64,000 nucleotides of DNA, taken from contig CAWEOP010000001.1 in the NCBI GenBank assembly GCA_963810755.1, positions 1-64,000 on the forward strand, given 5' to 3'. Source of the stretch: FEN-1219 sp963810755 (GTDB taxonomy: Bacteria; Pseudomonadota; Gammaproteobacteria; Steroidobacterales; Rariloculaceae). Positions 57,478 through 64,000 of the stretch are shown here, piece by piece (positions within the stretch are counted from its first letter, which is position 1; each line of letters starts with the position of its first letter). The position numbers were made by a program, and so were the translations under genes. A model generated the notes under the pieces. It worked only from the letters and a program-made list of their open reading frames with translations. It had not been told where the DNA came from and made no database searches.

Positions 57478-58106
57478 AGCTCTACACCTTCTTCCGCAGC
57501 TCGGCGGCGTTTCGGGTGCGGATCGCGCTGAATCTCAAAGGCGTCGAATACGAGGCGGTCACTTTGAACTTGCCGAAGGGCGATCACCGCCAACCCGACT
57601 TCGTCGCGAAGAATCCGCACCGCACGGTTCCCGTGATCGACGACGACGGCACGGTGCTCATTCAGTCGCTCGCGATCGTCGAGTACCTCGACGCGCGCTT
57701 CCCGGAGCCGCGCCTGATCCCGCTCGATCCCGTGCTGCGCGCGCGCGTGCAGGCGTTCGCCCAGGTGATCGCGTGCGAGATCCACCCGCTGAACAACCTG
57801 CGTGTGCTGCGCCATCTGCGCTCGGAGCTCGGCCTCGACGAGGACCGCATCAAGAAATGGGTGCAGCACTGGATCGGCGATTCCTTCAGCTCGCTCGAAG
57901 CGCTGCTCGAGGAGTCGTCCGGCCGCTGCTGCTTCGGCGACGAGGTCACGATCGCCGACGTGTTTCTCGTGCCGCAGGTCTACAACGCGCGCCGCTTCGA
58001 CTGCGACCTCGCGCCGTTCCCGACCGTGGTGCGTGTCGCGGACACGCTGCGCGCGCTGCCTGCGTTCGCGCGCGCGGCGCCGGACTTGCAGCCCGACGCG
58101 GAGTGA
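57474..58106 (+). CDS. maiA: Maleylacetoacetate isomerase (zeta-class GST)
   Basis: A 210 aa glutathione-S-transferase-fold protein. FFRSSAAFRVRIALNLKGVE (residues 5-24) is the zeta-class SSxxxRVRIA motif with the catalytic serine pair, and NPHRTVPVIDDDGTVLIQSL (about 46-65) the glutathione site. KYGRY... is not needed; FGDEVTIADVFLVPQVYNAR is the C-terminal helix block. It isomerises maleylacetoacetate in tyrosine degradation; the remaining tyrosine genes are not in this window. ATG overlaps the murU stop. Confidence 0.92.
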   Translation: MKLYTFFRSSAAFRVRIALNLKGVEYEAVTLNLPKGDHRQPDFVAKNPHRTVPVIDDDGTVLIQSLAIVEYLDARFPEPRLIPLDPVLRARVQAFAQVIACEIHPLNNLRVLRHLRSELGLDEDRIKKWVQHWIGDSFSSLEALLEESSGRCCFGDEVTIADVFLVPQVYNARRFDCDLAPFPTVVRVADTLRALPAFARAAPDLQPDAE

Positions 58107-58161
58107 GCGGGTGGATCGCTTGCCGTGGCGGCGCGTCGGCGCGCGCCTCGTCGATCGGGGC

Positions 58162-59875
58162 TCAGCGTTGGCCGTGCTCCATGCGCACGTCGAGCAGCGC
58201 CTGCCGGCCGCCCGCGACCGCGCTCAGCGCCGCGTCGAGCGCACGGGGCAGCTCCGCCGGATCGTCCACGCGCTTCGCCCATGCGTCCGACGCTTCCGCC
58301 ACCTTCGTGAACTCGGGCGAGGGTTGCAGCTCGACGAGCGGCATCGGCTTCGCGGCGGCCGCAAGGCCTTGCGGATAGACGACGCGCGTCGCCGAGTCGA
58401 CGGCCTGCCAGCGGCCGTTGTTGCAGATGATCGTGAGCACGGGCAGGTTCGCCGAGCGCGACACCAGGTGAAACGGCGTCGGGTTGCCGAACATGTAGCT
58501 GCCGTCGCCGACGGTGCTGACCACCATGCTGTCCGGCGCCGCGAGCTTCGCGCCGAGCGACGCGCCGAGGCCGAACCCTAAGCCGCCGCCGATGCTCACG
58601 TGCAGCAGGCTGCCCGGCTCCTCGAGCGCGAGCGCGTCCGGCGCCACGCCGAGCTCCACCACGACGATCGACTTCTTCGGCAGCGCCGCGCGCACGCAGT
58701 CGCCGAGGTAGGCGTAGCGGATCGGCTTCTCGCCGCGCGCCTTCTCGAGCAGCGCGGCGCGCTGCTCGGCGGTTTTGCGCTTGAGCTCCGCGGCCGCCGC
58801 GCGCCGCCGCTTTGCTGCGTTCTGGTTTACACCGGCGGCGACGAGCGCCTCGTCGAGCATCGCAAGCGCAGCGCGCGCTTGGCCCGGCACCGCGATCTGC
58901 GCAGGGAAATTGCGGATCGGGTAGCGCGACCACAGCGGGTCCACGCCGAGGTGCACGACTTGTGCGTCCTCGCGCGGCTGCAGGTAGCGCGGGAACCAAG
59001 GCACCTCGCACTCGACGACGACGATCACGTCGGCCTTCGCGAGCAGCTCCGCGCCAGCGGCGCCCAAGTTCATGGGATGGCTCGCGGGCAGGTTCACGCA
59101 GCTCGGTCCGCGGCAGCGCGACCGGGATCGCGTGGCGTTCGGCGAGCGCGCCGAGCACGGCCACGGCCGCGCGGTCGCGCCCCAAGTTCGAGGTGATGAT
59201 CACGGGCAGCTCGGCGCGCGCGACGAGCTTCGCGATCGCCTCGATGTGGCTCGCGCTCGGCTGCGGTGCGGCGAGGTCGGTCGGCGGCAGCGGCCGCTGC
59301 GGCGCGCGATCGCGGTCCGCGAGGACCTCGCGCGGCAGCGTGAGGTACACCGGGCCGCGCGGCTCCGCGAGAGCGATGTCGAGCGCGCGGCCGAGAATCT
59401 CGTCGACGTGCTGGCCCGAGCGCAGCTCGTAGTCCCACTTCGTGTACTCGCGCACGATGCCGGCCTGGTCGAAGTTCTCTTGGCCCCAGTGGATCGGTGC
59501 GGAGCGCGACGCGATGTGGCCGCTCTCCGTGTGCGGCGTGCGCCCGGCCATCAAGAGCAGCGGCACGTTGTCGCGGGCGGCGTTCATCAGCGCGCACACC
59601 GTGTTGCCGGTGCCGACCGTCACGTGCACCATCACGGCGGCGGGCTTGCCCGCCGTCTGGTAGTAGCCGTGCGCCATCGCGACCGCGAGATTCTCGTGCG
59701 GAATCGTGAGGAACTTCGGGATCTCGGCGCTGCGCCCCGCGAGCGCGGTGAGCCCCTCGATCACCGGCGCAAAGTCGGTCCCGGCGTTCGCGAGCACGTA
59801 GTCGATACCGCGCTTCTTCAGCGCCAACAGAAATGTCTCAGCGACCGACCCGTTTCCCACCTTCGCCCCATCCAT
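58162..59875 (-). CDS. Thiamine-diphosphate enzyme (acetolactate-synthase-like), frame shifted
   Basis: About 571 aa when the two frames are joined. The first frame from ATG 59875 holds VAETFLLALKKRGIDYVLAN (residues 11-30), then AGTDFAP, the helix with IPHENLAVAMAHGYYQTAGK (catalytic Glu) and GTGNTVCALMNAARDNVPLL. At about 59097-59106 the frame shifts, continuing NLPASHPMNLGAAGAELLAK and ending with the ThDP/Mg motif VSTVGDGSYMFGNPTPF ... NNGRW. This resembles acetolactate synthase or benzoylformate/oxalyl decarboxylase relatives; the exact reaction is not fixed by sequence. Confidence 0.85.
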
Positions 59876-60055
59876 ACCTTGCCCTCGATGCCGGCGGACG
59901 CCGCATCGGCGCCCGCGAGTGCGCATCTTACTACTCGGGCGTGGCCGGCACGGGTGTGGGGTCGGGGCTCCTCGGCGCTCGGCCGGCCGGGCGGTCGCCG
60001 GCGCCGCGCTCACGCACCGCGCGCCCCTGCCGCCGCGAGCGACGCGGTGCGTCCG

Positions 60056-60817
60056 TCAGTGCGTCATCGAATAGACGACGTAGTTGACGGCGAACCGATA
60101 CGCGAGCGTCGTCATCGGCTCGGGGTAGCGCGGGTCGTCCGCATGCTCCCACGCGTCGCCGAGGTCCATGTTGAAGTTGATCGCCACCATGAGCCGGCCG
60201 TCGTCGTCGTAGATCCCGCGCCAGTGCGGCGTAACGCCGTCTTCTTCGTACGTCTGGCCGTACATCAGCGGCCGGATGCCCGGGATCTGGATCCTGTTGT
60301 CGAGGTCGTAGAGCACGTGCCAGACCTCGTCCGACTGTTCGATCTCGACGATCGGCCGGTCGGGGAACACGCGCCGCATCGACTCGACGAACCCTTCCCA
60401 CTGCAGCGTGCCGTGGAAGTCGTCCGTCATCAGGAAGCCGCCGCGCAGCAGATACTCGCGCAGCCGCGCGGCCTCGACGTCGTCGAGGTACCAGCGGCCG
60501 ACCTCGACCGCGTAGAGCCACGGGTAGTCGAAGATCGCGTCCTCGGTTACGCGCAGCATCCGCGCCTGCTCGCCGATGTCGACCTTCGTGAGCCGGCTCA
60601 CGCCCATGTGGAAGTGATACTCGGCTTCCGGGTAGTCGACGGTCCAGCTCGGTCGCCCCGCGCGGCCGTAGCCGCCGTCGCGGTAGACCATGCGGACGAA
60701 GTGAAACTCGTTGCTCGGCCAGTCCGGCGCGTATCCGTACTCGTCGCCGGCGGCAGTGAGCGCTATCAGCACCAACGCAAAGATCGACCACTGCCGCAGC
60801 CGGATTTTTCGCTTCAC
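60056..60817 (-). CDS. DUF4159-domain protein
   Basis: A 253 aa protein: signal/anchor IFALVLIALTAAGDEYGYAP, then WPSNEFHFVRMVYRDGGYGR and the glutamine-amidotransferase-like fold RVTEDAIFDYPWLYAVEVGR, LRGGFLMTDDFHGTLQWEGF, and EDGVTPHWRGIYDDDGRLMV with NFNMDLGDAWEHADDPRYPE. This is the DUF4159 family, often found beside MoxR, DUF58 and VWA genes; here the VWA gene (61387) is divergent and nearby. GTG 60817 overlaps the preceding gene's stop by 3 bp. Confidence 0.88.
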   Translation of the reverse strand: MKRKIRLRQWSIFALVLIALTAAGDEYGYAPDWPSNEFHFVRMVYRDGGYGRAGRPSWTVDYPEAEYHFHMGVSRLTKVDIGEQARMLRVTEDAIFDYPWLYAVEVGRWYLDDVEAARLREYLLRGGFLMTDDFHGTLQWEGFVESMRRVFPDRPIVEIEQSDEVWHVLYDLDNRIQIPGIRPLMYGQTYEEDGVTPHWRGIYDDDGRLMVAINFNMDLGDAWEHADDPRYPEPMTTLAYRFAVNYVVYSMTH

Positions 60818-61039
60818 TCCAGCCACGCGTCGAGCTTCGTCGTCGCGAGCTCGTCGAGCGTGTGCTCGTTGAACGTGCGATAGGCGGTCCAATGACCGAT
60901 CTTGTCCTGTATTGCGAGAGCGTCGACCCCCGACGCGCCGGCGAGCCTGCGGTGGTAGTCGACGAGCTTGCGGTCCGCATACGTCGTTGCACTTCGTGAG
61001 GAATTGCACGACGACGGCTTTCTTCTCTGCGGGACTCAT
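60814..61039 (-). CDS. Small protein upstream of DUF4159, frame shifted
   Basis: ATG 61039 opens SPAEKKAVVVQFLTKCND; one base later (about 60978-60988) the second frame continues YADRKLVDYHRRLAGASGVD and ALAIQDKIGHWTAYRTFNEH, then TLDELATTKLDAWLE, and stops by overlap with the DUF4159 GTG. Repaired length is about 74 aa, alpha-helical and charged, cytoplasmic. Not recognised. The tight overlap suggests a partner of the DUF4159 protein. Confidence 0.5.
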
Positions 61040-61386
61040 CGAATCGATTGCGAACTCATCGGTCTGGCGCGGGACTAACCACCGGTGGGCGCCGGCAAGC
61101 CGCAGCGACTGACCACAGGCTTCTCATCATCTTCTCGGATAGTAGCCCGACGGCGCGCAGGCACAAAAGCGCGCGACGCGTTTTCGGGTCTAGGCGCGAC
61201 CGCATACCTTTCGGTAAGCTCCGGTAGGAACCCCCTCGGTTCGCCTGTTGGACGGGCAGAGCACGCGCCGATCGACCTATCTGGAGTTTTGTCCAGATCG
61301 ATGCCGGGTAGCTCGGCACCGGGCGTATGGTGACCGGGCCCATGATCGCGGCGAATGTCGTGCAGATTAGCTAGCGGAGCCCCCGT

Positions 61387-63630
61387 TTGTTCGAGCTGTT
61401 GTTCAAATACTCGCGCGCGACGTTCGAACGGTCCGAGTTCGTGTTCGCGAGCGGGTGGCCGATCTGGCTTCTGATCGCGCTGATCGTTGCCGCCGCGGTC
61501 GTGGTCGGCGTGAGTCTCGTTCGCCGCAAGCTCGGTTTGAGCGTGCTGCAGCTCGTGACGTTCGCCGCGATCCAGACGATTCTCATCGGCGCGCTGCTCA
61601 CGCTCGCGTGGCGGCCGGCGCTCGTGACGCAGACGCTGCGCCCGCAAGAGAATTCCGTCGCAGTGCTCGTCGACACGTCCGGCAGCATGCTGTACGGCGA
61701 CGGCGAGCGCTCGCGCTTGCAGGAAGCGATCGACGGCTTGTCGGCGAGCGCGCTGCCGGAGCTGAAGTCCACTTTCGACGTGAACCTCTTCTCGTTCGCG
61801 GGCGACGTGCTCGAGATGCCGTCGCTCGAGCAGGTGCCGGCGCCGGGGCCCGTCACGCACATCGGCGACGCGCTGCTGTCCGTGCTGCGCGGCGCGCAGT
61901 CCGGCGCGGTCGCGGCCGTCGTGCTCGTGAGCGATGGCGCGGACAACTCGACCACCCTCGACGCGGCCGAGATCGCCGAGATCGCGAGCTTCGGCGTGCC
62001 GGTGCATACCGTGGGCGTCGGTGCGGAGAACGTCCCCGAGGACCTCGAGCTCGAGGACGTGCAGGTCACGCCCGTCGGTCTGCCGGGCTCCACGGTGAGC
62101 GCGCAGGTGAGCATCCGCCACAGCGGCGCGTCGCTCGCGCAGCTCAAGGTGTACGACGGCGACGCGATTCTCGCGTCGCAAGCGATCCAGCTGCCGGCGA
62201 GCACGGGCGTGACGACGCGCTGGGTGGATATCGACGTCGGTAAGGCCGGCGTGCGGGACCTGAAGTTCGCGCTCGACGCACTGCCCGGCGAGACCAACAC
62301 GATCAACAACTCGCGCCTGCGCCCGATGGAGGTGCCGGAGCAGCGGCGGCACATCTTATATATCGAGGGCGAGCCGCGCTGGGAGTACAAGTTCATCCGG
62401 CGGTCGCTCGAAGAGGGCTTCGCGGTGCGCGTCGCGAGCCTGCTCAAGACCACGCCGAACAAGTTCTACCGCCAGGGCGTCGAATCGCCCGACGAGCTGA
62501 CGGACGGCTTTCCGACCGACGAGCTCAAGCTATTCGCCTACGACGCGCTGATGATCGGCAGCTTCGAGGCCGCCGCGCTCACGCCCGAGCAGCAGGACAT
62601 GATCCGCGAGTTCGTGAGCCGGCGCGGCGGCAGCTTGATGATGATGGGCGGCCGGCGCGGCCTCGCCGACGGCGGCTGGGGCGCGACGAGCGTCGCCGAG
62701 GCGCTGCCCGCGGCGCTGCCGATGCTCGACGGCCCGAGCTTCGAGCGCAACCCCGCGAAGGCGATCCTCACGCCGCTCGGCCGCACGTCCGCGCTCACTC
62801 GGCTCGACGCGGACGAGGAGAAGAACGTCGCATCTTGGGCGTCGCTGCCCGACCTCGCGGACTTCCAGCACATCGCGGATACGAAGCCCGGTGCCGAGGT
62901 GCTGCTCGAGGCGCGGATCAACGACCGTAACGAGCCGCTGCTCGTGCACGAGCGCTATGGCCTCGGCAATTCGTACATCCTTGCGACCGGCGGGACTTGG
63001 CGTTGGCAGATGCAGCTGCCGCACGAGGATCAACGCCACGAGACGTTCTGGCGCCAACTGCTCCAGGCTCTCGCGACGAGCGCGCCGCAACCCGTCACGC
63101 TCACTTCGAAGCAGGTGTTCTACGGCGACGAGAGCGAAGTGACTCTGCGCGCGGATGTGCGCGACAAGAAGTTCCAGCCGGCTTCTGACGCGACCGTGAG
63201 CCTGTCCGTGAGCGACGGCTTGGGGCCGCCGAGCACGCTCGAGATGACGCCCGTCGCCGGCGAGCGCGGCGTGTACCAGGCTACGTACGAGACGACGCAC
63301 ACGGGCATCTTCCGCTTCGAGGCCGCGGCGAAGTCCGGCGACGAAAATCTCGGGAGCGCGCGCTTCGCGGTGCGCCGCGAGGATGGCGTGCTCGAGCACT
63401 ATCACACGCAGCAGAATCGTGCGCTGCTCGAGCGGCTCGCCGCCGCGACCGGCGGCAGCTACTTCACGCTCGGCGACGTCGGCAAGCTGCCCGAGGCCGT
63501 GAGCTTCTCGGACGCCGGGAGCGTCGAGCGCACGGTGCTCGACCTCTGGAACATGCCGATCATCTTCCTCGCGCTGCTGGTGCTCAAAGCCGGCGAGTGG
63601 CTGCTACGTCTCTTCTGGGGACGGCTGTGA
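61387..63630 (+). CDS. VWA-domain membrane protein with amidotransferase-like domain
   Basis: A 747 aa protein. Two N-terminal membrane segments (about 23-46 and 55-77) precede a von Willebrand A domain with MIDAS NSVAVLVDTSGSMLYGD (about 88-104) and VVLVSDGADNSTTLDAAE. The middle (VPEQRRHILYIEGEPRWEYK; GGSLMMMGGRRGLADGGWG) resembles a class I glutamine-amidotransferase fold without a clear catalytic cysteine, followed by Ig-like strands and a C-terminal anchor (LWNMPIIFLALLVLKAGEWL). TTG 61387 follows GCGGAG. The pair with DUF4159 points to the MoxR/VWA envelope system. Confidence 0.88.
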   Translation: MFELLFKYSRATFERSEFVFASGWPIWLLIALIVAAAVVVGVSLVRRKLGLSVLQLVTFAAIQTILIGALLTLAWRPALVTQTLRPQENSVAVLVDTSGSMLYGDGERSRLQEAIDGLSASALPELKSTFDVNLFSFAGDVLEMPSLEQVPAPGPVTHIGDALLSVLRGAQSGAVAAVVLVSDGADNSTTLDAAEIAEIASFGVPVHTVGVGAENVPEDLELEDVQVTPVGLPGSTVSAQVSIRHSGASLAQLKVYDGDAILASQAIQLPASTGVTTRWVDIDVGKAGVRDLKFALDALPGETNTINNSRLRPMEVPEQRRHILYIEGEPRWEYKFIRRSLEEGFAVRVASLLKTTPNKFYRQGVESPDELTDGFPTDELKLFAYDALMIGSFEAAALTPEQQDMIREFVSRRGGSLMMMGGRRGLADGGWGATSVAEALPAALPMLDGPSFERNPAKAILTPLGRTSALTRLDADEEKNVASWASLPDLADFQHIADTKPGAEVLLEARINDRNEPLLVHERYGLGNSYILATGGTWRWQMQLPHEDQRHETFWRQLLQALATSAPQPVTLTSKQVFYGDESEVTLRADVRDKKFQPASDATVSLSVSDGLGPPSTLEMTPVAGERGVYQATYETTHTGIFRFEAAAKSGDENLGSARFAVRREDGVLEHYHTQQNRALLERLAAATGGSYFTLGDVGKLPEAVSFSDAGSVERTVLDLWNMPIIFLALLVLKAGEWLLRLFWGRL

Positions 63631-64000
63631 GCGCGAACGCGAGCACGAACATCTTCCGGCCGGCGCAGGCGATTTCGGCCGCGCGCGCGAAGGGTGTCCT
63701 CCCGGGGGACGCCAAGACACCATCCCTGGGGCTCCGCGGCGCACATCCCTGTGCGCCGAGGCTCCCGGGAAACACCCTTCGCACGCACAGCCGAAATCGC
63801 GTCACGCTTTGCGCGGCTGTTCGCGCTCGCACTCCCGTTCACGTTCGCGGAGCTTCTACGGGTAAGACGTGCGATCCGGTTGACGCTCGTGCGTGGCGCC
63901 GCAGCATTGCGCGGCGCCGATAGCAACTCGCCGAGCCGGGGCCTTCGCCCGCGGATTCAGCCCCGCGCGTCCTCGCGCGGGGTGCGAGCGGAAGCGAGCA
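63631..64000. other. End region, no gene seen
   Basis: 370 bp after the VWA gene. It holds a nested palindromic element (63669-63800). A 108-codon plus-strand open frame overlaps it but has no protein-like pattern. Nothing else was identified. Confidence 0.5.
63669..63800. repeat. Nested palindromic (REP-like) element
   Basis: Outer arms 63669-63706 and 63764-63800 are near-perfect inverted copies (GCGATTTCGGC ... GCGAAGGGTGT ... CCCGGG). Inside, CGGCGCACA-TCCC-TGTGCGCCG (63737-63758) is a perfect nine-pair hairpin. About 130 bp in all, just downstream of a stop codon. It looks like a dispersed chromosomal palindrome; no second copy is in the window. Confidence 0.7.

Noticed and set aside
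59072..60883. A 603-codon plus-strand frame opposite the TPP enzyme and DUF4159
   Set aside because: Shadow frame without family features; the minus strand carries the ThDP and DUF4159 motifs.
1..64000. An integron integrase inside the window
   Set aside because: No tyrosine-recombinase motifs were found in any frame; orientation of the sites predicts it to the left of position 1.

Overview
The window looks like a high-GC gammaproteobacterium. The strongest evidence is the outer-membrane and housekeeping block lptD-surA-pdxA-rsmA-apaH (minus strand, 50.2-56.7 kb), which is typical of beta/gammaproteobacteria. Paralogues of a secreted DUF6152-type family and many small VOC, GNAT and SnoaL-like genes would fit the Steroidobacter/Nevskia neighbourhood, but that placement is inference. 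No rRNA, tRNA, CRISPR array or transposase was recognised.

Region 1 (1-21 kb) is the distal part of a chromosomal integron. About 25 attC recombination sites separate short plus-strand genes. Nearly all intact sites are 87 bp; three are exactly 126 bp. Each has terminal cores of the RYYYAAC / GTTRRRY type and inner boxes CCGGTTGCAGCGG and CCGCTGAACCGG, which pair except for one unpaired G, the mark of an attC hairpin. The window begins inside an attC, so the array continues to the left, where the integrase and attI should lie. No integrase is in the window. Cassette cargo includes a HigBA-type toxin-antitoxin pair with its own promoter, cupin, VOC, SnoaL, GNAT, sulfotransferase, degenerate Nudix, GFA, RibD/DHFR-type reductase, a mini K+ channel, a signal peptidase II, an AlkD-like protein and several unrecognised proteins. 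Cores often supply the stop codon of the preceding gene. From about 12.8 kb the sites decay (half sites, mutated cores, a 34-bp remnant), and none is visible after 21,048.

Region 2 (21-34 kb) is an accessory block without attC sites. It carries the same kinds of small genes (DUF1801, VOC, GFA, MAPEG, GNAT, methyltransferase, tyrosine phosphatase, GAF, ASCH) but several are coupled by ATGA overlaps. It may be an old fused end of the array or ordinary accessory DNA.

Region 3 (34-64 kb) is core-like, with strong GC-ending codons: amino-acid permease, DedA, MatC-like permease, phosphoesterase, glycosyltransferase, a large secreted DUF11-repeat protein, two DUF6152-like or related secreted proteins, and an alpha/beta hydrolase. 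The haaO-kynU-kmo operon encodes kynurenine to quinolinate-precursor steps. Then come apaH, rsmA, pdxA, surA and lptD, divergent murU-maiA, a TPP enzyme, DUF4159 and a divergent VWA membrane protein, followed by a nested palindromic repeat.

About ten genes are broken by single-base frame shifts. One is lptD, normally essential in Gram-negative bacteria, so at least some of these are probably sequence errors rather than true pseudogenes.
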